DNA of 64,000 nucleotides from Herbaspirillum chlorophenolicum (GCF_001189955.1 NZ_LFLT01000016.1:1-64000), one strand, 5' to 3'; positions 28,220 through 38,506 are shown, counted from the stretch's first letter. Notes: generated by a model not told the origin, from the sequence alone. A program made the numbers and translations.

Positions 28220-31200
28220 TCAACCGGCCAGCGCCTTCATGGTTGCCTTGACCTGCTGCACGCGTGCATTGAGGTCGGGCATGGAGGCGGCAATGCGCAG
28301 CTTGTCCTGGCCGTTGAGCTTGACCTGGCGGTTCTTCTGCACCAGTTCGATGATGCGCATGGCATCGATCGGCGGATTGGGCATGAACTGCAGCAGCGCG
28401 GCCTCGGAATGGGCGTCGATCTTGACGATGCCCAGCGGCTTGGCGGCGATGCGCAGGCGGTGCGTTTCCACCAGCGCGCGCGCCGGCTCGGGCAGCTTGC
28501 CGAAGCGGTCGATCAGTTCTTCCTGCAGGTCGTCGATGGCGTCCTGCTTCACGCAGTTGGCGAAACGCTTGTAGAGCGACAGGCGCTCGTGCACGTCGCC
28601 GCAATAATCGTTGGGCAGCAACGCCGGCACATGCAGGTTGATTTCAGTGGTGGATGACAGCGGCGCGGCCAGGTCGGGTTCCTTGCCGTTCTTCAGCGAA
28701 CGCACCGCTTCATTCAGCATATCGGAGTACATCTGGAAACCGATCTCGTGGATCTCGCCCGACTGGTTGTCGCCCAGCACCTCGCCGGCGCCGCGGATCT
28801 CCAGGTCATGCATGGCGAGATAGAAGCCGCTGCCCAGTTCCTCCATCTGCTGGATCGCTTCCAGCCGGCGCTGTGCCTGCTTGGACAAGCCATGCACATC
28901 CTGCACCAGCAGGTAGGCATAGGCCTGGTGGTGCGAACGGCCGACGCGGCCGCGCAGCTGGTGCAGCTGCGCCAAACCGAACTTGTCGGCGCGGTGCATG
29001 ATGATGGTGTTGGCGGTCGGCACGTCGATGCCGGTTTCGATGATGGTGGTACACAGCAGGATGTTGAAGCGCTGCGCCACGAAATCGCGCATCACCTTTT
29101 CCAGGTCGCGCTCGTGCATCTGGCCGTGGGCCACGCCGATGCGCGCTTCCGGCAACAGGGCTTCGAGCATGGCCTTGCGGTTGCCGATGGTTTCCACCTC
29201 GTTGTGCAGGAAGTACACCTGGCCGCCGCGCTTCAATTCGCGCAGGCAGGCCTCGCGGATGGTCGATTCGTTCTCCCCGCGCACGAAGGTCTTGATGGCC
29301 AGCCGCTTTTGCGGCGCGGTGGCGATCACCGAGAAGTCGCGCAGCCCTTCCAGCGCCATGCCCAGCGTACGCGGGATCGGCGTGGCAGTCAGCGTGAGCA
29401 CGTCGACCTCGGCGCGCAGCGATTTCAGCGCCTCCTTCTGGCGCACGCCGAAGCGGTGTTCCTCGTCGATGATGACCAGGCCCAGGCGCGAGAACTTCAC
29501 CTCGTCCGACAGCAGCTTGTGGGTGCCGATGACAATATCGATCGTGCCATCGCCCAGCCCCTTGATCGCTTGCGTGACTTCCTTGCCGGTACGGAAACGC
29601 GACAGCTCGGCGATACGCACCGGCCAGTTGGCGAAGCGGTCGGCGAAGGTCTGCGCATGCTGTTCGGCCAGCAGCGTGGTAGGCGCGAGAATGGCCACCT
29701 GCTTGCCGCCCATCACGGCGACGAATGCCGCGCGCAAGGCCACCTCGGTCTTGCCGAAACCGACGTCGCCGCAGATCAGGCGGTCCATCGGCTTGCCGCC
29801 GGTCATGTCCTTGATCACGGCGTCGATGGCGGCGGCCTGGTCGGCGGTCTCCTCAAACCCGAAGCTGTCGGCAAAGGCTTCGTAATCGTGTGCGGAATAT
29901 TCGAAAGCATGGCCCTGGCGCAGCGCGCGGCGCGCATACAGGTTGAGCAGTTCGGCGGCAGTGTCGCGCACTTGCTGCGCCGCCTTGCGCTTGGCCTTTT
30001 CCCACTGGCCGGAACCCAGCGCGTGCAATGGTGCGTCTTCCGGCGAGGCACCGGAATAGCGCGAAATCACATGCAGTTGCGATACCGGCACGTAGAGCTT
30101 GGTTTCCTTGGCGTATTCGAGATGCAGGAACTCGGTCTCGCCCTCGCCCAGATCCATGCTGATCAGGCCCATGTAGCGGCCGATGCCGTGATTGGAGTGC
30201 ACCACCGGGTCGCCGATCTTGAGCTCCGACAGGTCGCGCACCATGTGCTCGACTTCGGTAGCGGCCTGCTGCTTGCGGCGGCCGGCGCGACGACCGCTGC
30301 CGGCATACAGCTCAGCTTCGGTGACAAAGGCCAGCGCTTCAGCCTGCAGCTCGAACCCGGCGTACAGCGGCGCCACGCCCAGCATCAGCTTTTCGCCGCT
30401 GGCCAGGAATCCCTGCCAGTCGTCGCACAGCGCAGGATGCAAATCGTATTCGGCGAAATATTGCTGCAGCGTCTCGCGGCGGCCATTGGTGTCGGCGCAG
30501 ATCAGCACGCGCTTGCCGGTCTGCAGCAGGAACGAACGCAGGTTGGTCAGCGGATCGTCGATGCGGCGGTTGACGGCGATGTTGGGCAGCGGCGCCGACA
30601 GCTCGGAAGGCACGTCATCGGTCTTGACGATCCAGCGCGCATGGGGCTTCAGCAGCGTGAAGAAATCCTCGTCATCGAGGTAGATCGCTTTCGGCTCCAG
30701 CACTGGGCGCTCGCGGTCGGCGTGCAGGAACTGCCAGCGCGAGCGGGTATCGCTCCAGAAGCGCTTGATGGCCTGTTCGATGTCGCCCACCGTGGCGAAC
30801 ATGGCGTCGGCCGGCAGGTATTGGAACAGTGTCGCGGTCTGCTCGAAGAACAGCGGCAGGTAGTACTCGATACCGGCCGAGGCGATGCCGTTGCCGATGT
30901 CCTTGTAGATGGCCGAACGCGACGGATCGCCCTCGAACACCTCGCGCCAGCGGTTGCGGAAGGCCAGGCGCGCCGCTTCATCCATCGGGAATTCGCGGCC
31001 GGGCAGCAGGCGCACTTCCGGCACCGGGTACAGCGAGCGCTGGGTATCGGCATCGAAGGTGCGGATGGTTTCCACCGTGTCGCCGAACAGGTCGAGGCGG
31101 TACGGCAGCACCGAGCCCATCGGGAAGATATCGATCAGGCCGCCGCGCACCGAATATTCGCCCGGCGACATCACCTGGCCAACGTGGCTGTAGCCGGCCA

Positions 31201-31666
31201 GCGTCAACTGCGATTTGAGCTTGGCCTCGTCCAGCTTCTCGCCCTGCTTGAAGAAGAAGGTATAGGCCGCCAGGAATTCGGGCGGCGCCATGCGCAGCAA
31301 GGCGGTGGTCGCCGGCACGATCAGCAGGTCGCACTGGCCCGACTGCACCTCGTACAGCGTCGCCAGGCGTTCGGACACCAGGTCCTGGTGCGGCGAAAAG
31401 GCATCGTAAGGCAGGGTTTCCCAGTCTGGCAGCAGGTGGCAGCGCAGCTTGGCGGCCTCGTCGCCGGCCGGCTGGAACCAGGGGATCTCGGCCAGGAGGC
31501 GCTGGGCATCGGTGGCGCCGGCCACCACCACGGCCAGCATGCGGCCTTCGGCCTTCAGCGCCAGCGCCGCTTGTGCCAACAGGTAGGCATCAGCTGAACC
31601 GTGGGCTGCTGGCGGGACAAAACGTACGCCTGGCTTGGGAAGGTTTTTTTTCAGGTCGAAAGGCAT
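28220..31666 (-). CDS. mfd: Mfd, transcription-repair coupling factor
   Basis: 1148 residues, full length. Mfd removes RNA polymerase stalled at DNA lesions and recruits UvrA. The N-terminal UvrB-like domains (about 1-350) lack an active helicase site. The RNA polymerase-interacting CarD-like domain is near 480-550 ([18 protein letters not shown]). The translocase module has Walker [16 protein letters not shown], the DEEH box [15 protein letters not shown], and motif [20 protein letters not shown]. The C-terminal TRCF domain completes it. It is divergent from ispD. Confidence 0.97.
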   Translation of the reverse strand: MPFDLKKNLPKPGVRFVPPAAHGSADAYLLAQAALALKAEGRMLAVVVAGATDAQRLLAEIPWFQPAGDEAAKLRCHLLPDWETLPYDAFSPHQDLVSERLATLYEVQSGQCDLLIVPATTALLRMAPPEFLAAYTFFFKQGEKLDEAKLKSQLTLAGYSHVGQVMSPGEYSVRGGLIDIFPMGSVLPYRLDLFGDTVETIRTFDADTQRSLYPVPEVRLLPGREFPMDEAARLAFRNRWREVFEGDPSRSAIYKDIGNGIASAGIEYYLPLFFEQTATLFQYLPADAMFATVGDIEQAIKRFWSDTRSRWQFLHADRERPVLEPKAIYLDDEDFFTLLKPHARWIVKTDDVPSELSAPLPNIAVNRRIDDPLTNLRSFLLQTGKRVLICADTNGRRETLQQYFAEYDLHPALCDDWQGFLASGEKLMLGVAPLYAGFELQAEALAFVTEAELYAGSGRRAGRRKQQAATEVEHMVRDLSELKIGDPVVHSNHGIGRYMGLISMDLGEGETEFLHLEYAKETKLYVPVSQLHVISRYSGASPEDAPLHALGSGQWEKAKRKAAQQVRDTAAELLNLYARRALRQGHAFEYSAHDYEAFADSFGFEETADQAAAIDAVIKDMTGGKPMDRLICGDVGFGKTEVALRAAFVAVMGGKQVAILAPTTLLAEQHAQTFADRFANWPVRIAELSRFRTGKEVTQAIKGLGDGTIDIVIGTHKLLSDEVKFSRLGLVIIDEEHRFGVRQKEALKSLRAEVDVLTLTATPIPRTLGMALEGLRDFSVIATAPQKRLAIKTFVRGENESTIREACLRELKRGGQVYFLHNEVETIGNRKAMLEALLPEARIGVAHGQMHERDLEKVMRDFVAQRFNILLCTTIIETGIDVPTANTIIMHRADKFGLAQLHQLRGRVGRSHHQAYAYLLVQDVHGLSKQAQRRLEAIQQMEELGSGFYLAMHDLEIRGAGEVLGDNQSGEIHEIGFQMYSDMLNEAVRSLKNGKEPDLAAPLSSTTEINLHVPALLPNDYCGDVHERLSLYKRFANCVKQDAIDDLQEELIDRFGKLPEPARALVETHRLRIAAKPLGIVKIDAHSEAALLQFMPNPPIDAMRIIELVQKNRQVKLNGQDKLRIAASMPDLNARVQQVKATMKALAG

Positions 31667-31826
31667 CGGCGGGTTCGGGGAGCAGCAGATTCGGCGGATT
31701 CAGCGGTTTCGGGCGATCAAAATGCCGGCCGCTTGCAAAGGATTGGCATTAAAATTCAGCCTCCGATTATAAACGATGGCCCTTGCCGCAGGCTGCCGCG
31801 CGGCCCGTACAGGCACTCCGCATCAC

Positions 31827-32561
31827 ATGAACCGACCGGCCTCCCCTACCTCTGCCCCGGCGCAACCGCAACATTTCGCGCTGATCCCCGCCGCCGGCGT
31901 CGGCGCCCGTATGGGCGTGCATATCCCGAAGCAATACATGGCCGTGGCCGGCAAGCCGATGCTGCGCCATGCGCTGGACACCTTCGCCGCGCATGCGCGC
32001 ATCACCCGTACTTTCGTGGTGGTCAGCGCCGGCGACGCCTGGATCGACGAGTTGCTCACGCCCGAACTGGCGCAACGCACCACGATATTGCGCGTGGGCG
32101 GCGCCACACGGCAGGAAAGCGTCTTCAATGGCTTGAACGAAATGCGCAACGTGGCCGGCGACGCCGACTGGGTGCTGGTGCACGACGCCGCGCGCCCGGG
32201 CCTGAACGCCGAGCTGATCGACCGACTGCTCGATACGCTGGAGAACGACGACGTCGGCGGCTTGCTGGCGCTGCCGGTGGTCGACACGCTCAAGCGCGAG
32301 AGCGCCGGCGGCCGTTCGCAGGAAACCGTCCCGCGCGCCGGCCTGTGGGCTGCGCAAACGCCGCAGATGTTCCGCTACGCACTGCTGCAGCGGGCCTTGC
32401 GGCAAGCGGCCGAACAGGGCCGCATCGGCGCCATCACCGACGACGCCAGCGCCATCGAGATGCTGGGCCTGCGGCCCCGCCTGGTGGAAGGCAGTCCCCG
32501 CAACCTCAAGGTCACGCTGGCGCAGGACGCCGCGCTGGCCGAATTCTTTTTGAAAGGCTGA
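31827..32561 (+). CDS. ispD: IspD, 2-C-methyl-D-erythritol 4-phosphate cytidylyltransferase
   Basis: 244 residues. Third step of the MEP (non-mevalonate) isoprenoid pathway. The nucleotide-binding loop is [19 protein letters not shown] near residue 18, with VHDAARPGL near 117 and the C-terminal ITDDASAIE near 205. The ATG at 31827 is used; the frame is open 17 codons further without domain support. IspF follows after 5 bases, the normal pairing. Having the MEP pathway means the HMG-CoA reductase at 48213 is not needed for isoprenoid synthesis. Confidence 0.95.
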   Translation: MNRPASPTSAPAQPQHFALIPAAGVGARMGVHIPKQYMAVAGKPMLRHALDTFAAHARITRTFVVVSAGDAWIDELLTPELAQRTTILRVGGATRQESVFNGLNEMRNVAGDADWVLVHDAARPGLNAELIDRLLDTLENDDVGGLLALPVVDTLKRESAGGRSQETVPRAGLWAAQTPQMFRYALLQRALRQAAEQGRIGAITDDASAIEMLGLRPRLVEGSPRNLKVTLAQDAALAEFFLKG

Positions 32562-32566
32562 CCGCC

Positions 32567-33067
32567 ATGAGCGCCACTGCATTCCCCTTCCGCATCGGCC
32601 AGGGCTACGATTGCCATGCACTAGTCGAAGGCCGCCCGCTGATCCTGGGCGGCGTCGATATCCCCCACAAGAAGGGCCTGCTCGGCCACTCCGACGCCGA
32701 CGCCCTGCTGCATGCCATCACCGATGCCCTGTTCGGCGCCGCGGCGCTGGGCGACATCGGCCGCCACTTCCCCGACACCGATCCGCAATTCAAGGGCGCC
32801 GACTCGCGCGCCTTGCTGCGCGAAGCCGCCAAACGCCTGGGCGCCGCCGGTTATAAGATCGGCAACGTGGATGCCACCATCATCGCCCAGGCGCCGAAGA
32901 TGGCGCCGCATATTCCCACCATGGTGAAAAACGTGGCCGAGGACCTGGGAATTTCCGTCCAGCAAATCAATATCAAGGCCAAAACCAACGAAAAACTGGG
33001 TTATTTAGGCCGTGAAGAAGGAATTGCGGCGGAAGCTGTTGTTCTGATCCATCAGAAAAATGATTGA
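32567..33067 (+). CDS. ispF: IspF, 2-C-methyl-D-erythritol 2,4-cyclodiphosphate synthase
   Basis: 166 residues, standard length. Makes MEcPP in the MEP pathway. The metal ligands are visible: Asp15 and His17 in GYDCHAL, and His49 in [11 protein letters not shown]. Further motifs are [25 protein letters not shown] and [15 protein letters not shown] near the C-terminus. It is the second gene of ispDF, starting 5 bases after ispD. Confidence 0.96.
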   Translation: MSATAFPFRIGQGYDCHALVEGRPLILGGVDIPHKKGLLGHSDADALLHAITDALFGAAALGDIGRHFPDTDPQFKGADSRALLREAAKRLGAAGYKIGNVDATIIAQAPKMAPHIPTMVKNVAEDLGISVQQINIKAKTNEKLGYLGREEGIAAEAVVLIHQKND

Positions 33068-33373
33068 ATTGTGCGAATCCAGAAATTCGCGTAGGACAAT
33101 GACGGACACGCTGAAAGCCGCACCAGACAAGGGATTCCGGGCGTTTCTCTGCACCAGTTTTCGGCATGAATAGAAAACTAAAGTACAAGCAAAAATAATT
33201 AAATATTTAAATTGAACTTTGCAACCGAAAATAGCTTGCATTCCCTATTTAATGAGTATAATCAGCGCGTCGTTAGGATTCGAGCTGGTAGTGCGGTCTT
33301 CGCTGTCATTCCTCCCGAGTAACGATAAAGAGCCGGGCATAGCAGCCCCAATCAATTAATTTAGGAGTCCGTA
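33068..33373. promoter_or_regulatory. Cold-shock gene promoter and long leader, no other gene
   Basis: 306 bases between ispF and the cold-shock gene. A -10 box TATAAT lies at 33257-33262 with TTGCAT at 33236-33241 (15-bp spacing, slightly short). The region around 33190-33260 is clearly AT-rich. Transcription from there gives a leader of roughly 105 bases before the ATG at 33374, as in cspA-family genes, where the leader folds as a temperature-sensitive RNA. The start has TTAGGAGT. No gene is seen in the first 160 bases. Confidence 0.7.
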
Positions 33374-33580
33374 ATGGCAACTGGTACCGTCAAGTGGTTC
33401 AATGATGCAAAAGGTTTTGGTTTTATCACCCCCGATGAAGGCGGCGAAGATCTGTTCGCGCACTTCTCGGCTATTCAGTCGAACGGTTTCAAGTCGCTGA
33501 AGGAAAACCAACGCGTTTCCTTCGAAGTGACCACTGGCCCGAAGGGCAAGCAAGCTTCGAACATCCAGCCTGTTGCTTAA
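33374..33580 (+). CDS. cspA: Cold-shock protein, CspA family
   Basis: 68 residues, one cold-shock OB-fold domain binding single-stranded RNA and DNA. It has both RNA-binding motifs, KGFGFI (RNP1) and DLFAHF (RNP2), and begins [14 protein letters not shown]. Members act as RNA chaperones during cold shock or growth; the exact paralogue cannot be told from sequence. It has a strong promoter, a long leader and a strong terminator, so it is likely highly expressed as a single gene. Confidence 0.95.
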   Translation: MATGTVKWFNDAKGFGFITPDEGGEDLFAHFSAIQSNGFKSLKENQRVSFEVTTGPKGKQASNIQPVA

Positions 33581-33595
33581 GCTTCAGCTGAGATA

Positions 33596-33625
33596 AAAAA
33601 TCCCCGACTTGTCGGGGATTTTTTT
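33596..33625 (+). terminator. Strong Rho-independent terminator after the cold-shock gene
   Basis: 13-bp stem AAAAATCCCCGAC/GTCGGGGATTTTT with loop TT, ending in seven or more Ts, 16 bases after the stop. The A run on the left may also serve the opposite unit ending at 33689. Confidence 0.93.
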
Positions 33626-33688
33626 CGTCCGTACTACTCGTCTGTACTACTTGCAACGCATCAAACCGCCCTCGGCAGTTCATTGCCT

Positions 33689-34288
33689 TCATTGCCTTTC
33701 ATCAGCCTGCTCCCGTAAATATCGTTCGATCCGCGCATCGGGGAAGAACCACAGCGCCGCCATCGCCGTCAGGATGGCAAACGCCGCGATGCTGCTGTAG
33801 AAGCTGACGCCGACGGCCAGCGCGTAGACCGGGAGGGACAACTTCCCTTTCAAATCCCGGCCGAGGGTGCGGGCCAGCGCGGAACCGTTCCCCTCCTCCG
33901 CAATGATGGTGCGCCCCAACGCCCAATAAGAAGCCGCGCACATGAACAGCACCAGCGCATACAAGGCAGTCGGCAAGGCCAGCAGGTCCGACTTCCCGGC
34001 CCATGTGGTGGCGATCGGGATCATCGTCAGCCAGAACAGCAGGTTCAGGTTGGCCCACATGATCTTGCCGTTGATGCCGCTGACCACCTGGAACAGATGG
34101 TGGTGATTGTTCCAGTAGATGCCGACGTAGATGAAGCTGAGCACATAGCCCAAAAAATGCGGGGCCTCCACACGCAGCCCGTTCCAGGTAAATTCGGCGG
34201 GGAGCTGGATCTGGTAGAGCATCAGCGTCAGGCTCACCGAAATGACGCCATCGCTAAAGGATTCGAGCCTGCCCTTGTTCATGGCCAT
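33689..34288 (-). CDS. TMEM175-family (DUF1211) membrane protein, probable potassium channel
   Basis: 199 residues with six membrane helices. The family signature RLESFSDGVISVSLTLM lies in the first helix (about 7-23), where the FSDG motif is conserved in bacterial and lysosomal TMEM175 channels. A second marker is the YWNNHHHLF segment. Some bacterial members conduct potassium; others are untested. It lies 8 bases downstream of the DUF1275 gene and is the last gene of the pirin-to-TMEM175 operon. Confidence 0.85.
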   Translation of the reverse strand: MAMNKGRLESFSDGVISVSLTLMLYQIQLPAEFTWNGLRVEAPHFLGYVLSFIYVGIYWNNHHHLFQVVSGINGKIMWANLNLLFWLTMIPIATTWAGKSDLLALPTALYALVLFMCAASYWALGRTIIAEEGNGSALARTLGRDLKGKLSLPVYALAVGVSFYSSIAAFAILTAMAALWFFPDARIERYLREQADERQ

Positions 34289-34296
34289 CGCCCCCG

Positions 34297-35010
34297 TCAG
34301 ATGAACAGCTTGCGGAAAGAAAGGCTCGCCAGGTACAACACGGCCAGCAAGAAAGGCAGCACGCTCCAGAACCCCATGTGCACGTAAAGCACCGCCCCCA
34401 GCAATGCCCCCAGGATGAAACCGGCCACGATGCTGCCGCTTTTCAGCAAGGCCAGCCCATTCTCGCGGCTGGGGATACGGACATAGTTGGAGAGGTCGAT
34501 GCCGAACTGGGTGGTATTGCCGGTCATCATAGTGCTGGGACTGATGTGCTTGATCAGCGTCTTGCTTGCCGTATTGCGGATGGCCAGGGCGATCAGGCCC
34601 AATCCGCCCGTCACCGCCAGCGCAACGTCATCGGGATCGGAGAACGGTTCAAAGTACAGGCCCGCCAGCATGAACCCCGCCAGGAAGACCGCTTCCCCCA
34701 CCAGCAGCCAGCCCAAGGTCGTGCCGGATTGGCTGCAACGGTCGATCCATATCTTGGTGAACATCACCGCGACGATGAACAGCGGGATGGCCCCGAGCTT
34801 GATCCATACGCCCGCCCCACCCTTGGCGAATACCGCGCCGGCTACCACCAGGTTGCCGGTCACGTGGGCCGTGAAAAAACCCAGCAAGGCAACGAAGCCG
34901 ATGGTATCGATGGCGCCGGCGACGATCGTCAGGATCATGGGCGTCCGGCATTGCTCCCAAAAACCTTGCGGGTGCGCCACGGCCGGTTGCGCGTTGTCGA
35001 TGGCGCTCAT
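34297..35010 (-). CDS. YoaK-like DUF1275 membrane protein
   Basis: 237 residues, five or six membrane helices. The DUF1275 pattern is visible: AGAIDTIGFVALLGFFTAHV with TGNLV in the N-terminal part, and NTASKTLIKHISPSTMMTGN in the C-terminal half, an internal repeat of the same TGN motif. The start ATG at 35010 overlaps the DoxX stop by 4 bases and has AAGGAGG upstream inside DoxX; the longer open frame is an overlap artefact. No established function. Confidence 0.87.
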   Translation of the reverse strand: MSAIDNAQPAVAHPQGFWEQCRTPMILTIVAGAIDTIGFVALLGFFTAHVTGNLVVAGAVFAKGGAGVWIKLGAIPLFIVAVMFTKIWIDRCSQSGTTLGWLLVGEAVFLAGFMLAGLYFEPFSDPDDVALAVTGGLGLIALAIRNTASKTLIKHISPSTMMTGNTTQFGIDLSNYVRIPSRENGLALLKSGSIVAGFILGALLGAVLYVHMGFWSVLPFLLAVLYLASLSFRKLFI

Positions 35011-35456
35011 GCGGCCTCCTTCGCCTGGAGATCGAGCCAGGCCACCAGCAGGAAACCGCCTGCCAAACCCAAGTGCTCGAAAAAGGAATTGGCCGCCATG
35101 AAACGCTCCTGGCCCGCCGGCAGCATCCAGAAACGCAGCGCAATGAACGTGGCCAGCAAGGTGAAGCCGCCCAGCGCCAGCGCCCCCAGCCAGCGCAGCC
35201 GCCCGACGAGGATCAGCGCGGAGGCGCCCAGCTCCAGCACGATCACCAGCACCGCGAACACAGGTGCAGGCGCAAGGCCGAAATGGTTCATCTCGCCGAT
35301 GGCTCCGGGAAAGTCGGTCAGCTTGACAAGCCCGCCCTGCAGATAGGCCGCACACAGGCCCAGATAGGCCAGCCATTGCAGCGCACGGCTGCCGAAAACC
35401 GGCCGTGCCAGCGCCGCCAGGCGGCCTTCGATAGCGGAATGCATGTGGTTGTTCAT
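35007..35456 (-). CDS. DoxX-family membrane protein
   Basis: 149 residues, four membrane helices. Helix one has LAYLGLCAAYLQGGLVKLTDFPGAI, typical of DoxX/DoxD proteins where the GG-K-L turn is conserved. DoxX proteins have been linked to quinone-dependent or thiol/redox membrane functions, but this member is uncharacterised. A good ribosome site (AGGAGAA) precedes the ATG. It is 15 bases after the amidohydrolase gene and overlaps the next gene by 4 bases. Confidence 0.87.
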   Translation of the reverse strand: MNNHMHSAIEGRLAALARPVFGSRALQWLAYLGLCAAYLQGGLVKLTDFPGAIGEMNHFGLAPAPVFAVLVIVLELGASALILVGRLRWLGALALGGFTLLATFIALRFWMLPAGQERFMAANSFFEHLGLAGGFLLVAWLDLQAKEAA

Positions 35457-35471
35457 CTCGGTTCTCCTGTC

Positions 35472-37367
35472 TCAAGCCATCCAGCACGAACAACCCAGCG
35501 CGCCGAAAAATCCCTGCAAGTCGGACGCGGGAACGCTCGACGCCCAGGCCTTGGCATGGCCGTGCCCATGCAGGCCGCAGCTGGTGCCGCAGCCGCAGGC
35601 GGCCATGTTGCGCTGATGCGCGGGTTGCAGCGAGTTCCGGCCCGCGCCATCGGGTTCGCCCCAAGCTGCGTATCCCTTGAATGTGCGGGTGGGCGACCAG
35701 TCCGGCATGGCCGGCGGCAGCGGGTTGTCGTCCAGCGGACCGAACTCGCCCGCACCGTACACCACGCGTCCGCCCACCACCGTGAGGTCCGAGGTAAGGA
35801 AAGCGATCTCATCCTCGGGGATGCTGAAGTAGTCCTGGCTGGGCACGATGAAATCCGCCAGCTGGCCGGCTTCGATGCGCCCGCGCTGGCCTTCCTCGTT
35901 GGAAAACCAGGCCACGTTTTCCGTCCACATGCGCAGCGCGGTTTCGCGGTCGAGCAGATTGCGCTGCGGGTACAGGTTCATGCCGCCCACGGTCTTGCCG
36001 GTGACCATCCACGACAGCGAGACCCACGGGTTGTACGAGGCGACGCGCGTGGCATCGGTGCCGGCCGAGACCTTGACGCCGCGCTCCAGCATGCGCTTGA
36101 TGGGCGGCGTAGCTTCGGCCGCCCGCGCGCCGTAGCGTTCGACGAAGTATTCGCCCTGGTAGGCCATCCGATGCTGCACGGCGATGCCGCCGCCCAGCGC
36201 GGCGATGCGGTCGATGGATTGGTCGGAGATGGTCTCGGCGTGGTCGAAGAACCAGTTCAGGCCCGTCAGCGGCGTGTCGCGGTGGACCTTCTCGAACACG
36301 TCGAGCGCGCGCGAAATGGTTTCATCGTAGGTGGCATGCAAGCGCCACGGCCACCGGTTCTGCGCCAGGATGCGCACCACCTCTTCCAGCTCGCCCTCCA
36401 TCTCGGGCGGCATCTCCGGACGCGGCTGGCGGAAGTCCTCGAAGTCCGCGGCCGAGAACACCAGCATCTCGCCGGCGCCGTTGTGGCGGAAGTAATCGTT
36501 GCCCTGCTTGTATTTCACGCTTGAAGTCCAGTCGAGGAAATCCTGCTTTTCTTCCTTCGGTTTTTGCGTGAACAGGTTGTAGGCCAGGCGCACGGTCATC
36601 TGGCCTGCATCGGCCAGTTGCTGGATCACCTGATAGTCTTGCGGATAATTCTGGAAGCCGCCGCCCGCGTCGATCACGCCGGTCACGCCCAAACGGTTGA
36701 GTTCGCGCATGAAGTGGCGCGTGGAATTGACCTGGTACTCCAGCGGCAGCTTGGGCCCCTTGGCCAGCGTCGCGTAGAGGATCGACGCATTGGGCTTGGC
36801 CAGCAGCAGGCCGGTGGGATTGCCTGATGCATCCCGCATGATCTCGCCGCCGGGTGGCGCAGTCGTGTCCTTGGTGTAGCCCACGGCGCGCAGCGCGGCG
36901 CCGTTGAGCAATGCGCGGTCGTACAGGTGCAGCAGGAATACCGGCGTATCGGGCGCGATGGCATTGATCTCTTCCAGCGTAGGCAGGCGCTTTTCGACGA
37001 ACTGGTGCTCGGTGAAGCCGCCCACCACGCGCACCCATTGCGGCGCCGGGGTGACGGCCACTTGCCGGCGCAGCATTTCCATCGCGTCGGCCAGGGAGCG
37101 CACGCCGTCCCAGCGCAGCTCCATGTTGTAGTTCAGGCCGCCGCGCACCACGTGGGTATGGTTGTCGAACAGGCCGGGCAGCACCTGCCGCCGCTTCAGG
37201 TTGACGACCCGCGTGCCGGCGCCGGCCAGCGCCAGCACTTCCTCGTCGGTGCCCACGGCCGTGAAGCGGCCGGCCTGGATGGCCAGCGCCGTGGCGACGG
37301 GCCGGCTGCGGTCCAGCGTAGTGATCCGGGCATTGTGAAAAATGATATCGGGTTGGGATTGGGACAT
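35472..37367 (-). CDS. Amidohydrolase 3 (YtcJ-like) with Cys/His-rich C-terminal tail
   Basis: 631 residues, amidohydrolase superfamily. The first metal site is His70 and His72 in GLFDNHTHV. Later metal or catalytic residues fit HATYDE (about 345), FDHAET (about 370) and AGTDATR (about 440). The last 45 residues are unusual: CGCGTSCGLHGHGHAKAW and a final CSCW, a likely extra metal-binding tail. Substrate is unknown; relatives hydrolyse N-acyl and cyclic amides. The ATG at 37367 has AGGAGG upstream. Third from top in the pirin operon by function, after pirin, a YcaC-like hydrolase and XapX. Confidence 0.88.
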   Translation of the reverse strand: MSQSQPDIIFHNARITTLDRSRPVATALAIQAGRFTAVGTDEEVLALAGAGTRVVNLKRRQVLPGLFDNHTHVVRGGLNYNMELRWDGVRSLADAMEMLRRQVAVTPAPQWVRVVGGFTEHQFVEKRLPTLEEINAIAPDTPVFLLHLYDRALLNGAALRAVGYTKDTTAPPGGEIMRDASGNPTGLLLAKPNASILYATLAKGPKLPLEYQVNSTRHFMRELNRLGVTGVIDAGGGFQNYPQDYQVIQQLADAGQMTVRLAYNLFTQKPKEEKQDFLDWTSSVKYKQGNDYFRHNGAGEMLVFSAADFEDFRQPRPEMPPEMEGELEEVVRILAQNRWPWRLHATYDETISRALDVFEKVHRDTPLTGLNWFFDHAETISDQSIDRIAALGGGIAVQHRMAYQGEYFVERYGARAAEATPPIKRMLERGVKVSAGTDATRVASYNPWVSLSWMVTGKTVGGMNLYPQRNLLDRETALRMWTENVAWFSNEEGQRGRIEAGQLADFIVPSQDYFSIPEDEIAFLTSDLTVVGGRVVYGAGEFGPLDDNPLPPAMPDWSPTRTFKGYAAWGEPDGAGRNSLQPAHQRNMAACGCGTSCGLHGHGHAKAWASSVPASDLQGFFGALGCSCWMA

Positions 37368-37388
37368 GGCGAATCCTCCTGCGCAATA

Positions 37389-37415
37389 CCCGTCATGCCT
37401 GCATGGGCTGGGATA
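37389..37415. repeat. Possible degenerate REP-like palindrome
   Basis: CCCGTCATGCCTGCATGGGC followed by TGGGATA resembles the common proteobacterial element with GTCAT-CCCGCG-GGCGGGAAT-type core. It lies between the amidohydrolase and XapX genes. Only one weak copy is seen, so the assignment is uncertain. Confidence 0.35.
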
Positions 37416-37470
37416 TTACGGCGGTTGGTGATTGATCTGGGGCCTGCTCAGGTTCTGCAACTATTTCCGC

Positions 37471-37743
37471 TCACGCGGATTCTTTCCCGCCGCCGGGCGG
37501 CTGTTCCTTGCGTCCGGGCAGTTGGCCCAGCACATGCTCGGTGGCCTTGGTCTGTGCGCAGGCGGTGTCGAAGGCCGTGCCGCGCAACAGTTGCTTGCCG
37601 ACCGGAATGACCTGCTCGCCCAGCAAGATTCCCAACAGGCCCACCAGCGCCACCAGCGGCGGCGCCGGAGAGCGCACGTTGAGCAAGCTGTAGACGATGC
37701 CGACCAACAGGCCGGCGCCGAGTGACATCACGTAGAGTTTCAT
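37471..37743 (-). CDS. XapX-domain (DUF1427) small membrane protein
   Basis: 90 residues. Two membrane helices with the XapX signature: SLGAGLLVGIVYSLLNVRSPAPPLVALVGLLGILLGEQ (given here as its features: GLLVGIVY, RSPAPP, GLLGILLGEQ). The last 20 residues are polar and Pro/Gly/Lys-rich. A good ribosome site (AAGGAGC) precedes the ATG at 37743. XapX genes are often found beside YcaC-like hydrolases and amidohydrolases, as here; function unknown. Confidence 0.85.
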   Translation of the reverse strand: MKLYVMSLGAGLLVGIVYSLLNVRSPAPPLVALVGLLGILLGEQVIPVGKQLLRGTAFDTACAQTKATEHVLGQLPGRKEQPPGGGKESA

Positions 37744-37813
37744 GGCGGCTCCTTCCGTTCTGAAGTAATGGCGCCCGTGGCCGGCCATATGCACGGCAAG
37801 CCACGGGTCAATA

Positions 37814-38506
37814 TTATTTGGCCGGATTGGGGCCGATGCGCTCGCCGTGCTGCACGCGCTCTTCCGCCTTGTGCACCATGGTGTAAGCATAGTCCACACC
37901 CATGCCATAGGCGCCAGAATGTTCCCGCACAATATTCATCACCGCGTCGTAGGTGCCGCGGCGCGCCCAGTCGCGCTGCCATTCCAGCAACACCTGCTGC
38001 CAGGTCACGGGCACGGCGCCGGCCTGCACCATGCGGTCCATCGCATAGTTGTGCGCATCCAGCGAAGTGCCGCCCGAGGCATCGGCCACCATGTAGATCT
38101 CATAGTCGGTGTCATGCATTGCCGACAAGGCAAACGTGGTGTTGCATACCTCGGTCCACAGGCCCGAGACGATGATCTTCTTGCGGCCCTGGGCGGCATT
38201 CGCGGCCAGCGAATCGCGCACGTTCTGGTCGTCCCAGGAGTTCATCGAGGTACGTTCGAGGATCTTGTGTTCCGGGAACACGGCCAGCAGTTCCGGATAG
38301 GTGTGGCCCGAGAAGCTCTCGGTCTCGACCGTGGTGATCGTGGTCGGGATATTGAATGCCTTGGCCGCCTTGGCCAGGCCCACGACATTGTTCTTCAGGA
38401 CCTGGCGGTCGATGGACTGTACGCCAAAGGCCATCTGCGGCTGCTGGTCGATGAAGATGATCTGGCTGTTCTGCGGTGTCAGGACTTCGAGGTATTTGCT
38501 GGACAT
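37814..38506 (-). CDS. YcaC-like isochorismatase-family hydrolase
   Basis: 230 residues. Cysteine-hydrolase fold with candidate triad Asp20 in IIFIDQQPQM, a basic residue in ILERTSMNSWDDQ (about 82-94) and Cys121 in GLWTEVCNTTF. The DxxGGTS-like loop ADASGGTSLDAH follows. YcaC relatives are octameric amidases with unknown natural substrate. The ATG at 38506 has AAGGAAGAG upstream. It lies between pirin and XapX in one operon, and with the amidohydrolase suggests amide breakdown. Confidence 0.9.
   Translation of the reverse strand: MSSKYLEVLTPQNSQIIFIDQQPQMAFGVQSIDRQVLKNNVVGLAKAAKAFNIPTTITTVETESFSGHTYPELLAVFPEHKILERTSMNSWDDQNVRDSLAANAAQGRKKIIVSGLWTEVCNTTFALSAMHDTDYEIYMVADASGGTSLDAHNYAMDRMVQAGAVPVTWQQVLLEWQRDWARRGTYDAVMNIVREHSGAYGMGVDYAYTMVHKAEERVQHGERIGPNPAK

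Noticed and set aside
28748-31597. 949-codon open frame on the plus strand
   Set aside because: Lies wholly antisense to mfd, is very rich in His, Gln and Arg, and has no domain; it results from GC-rich codon use.
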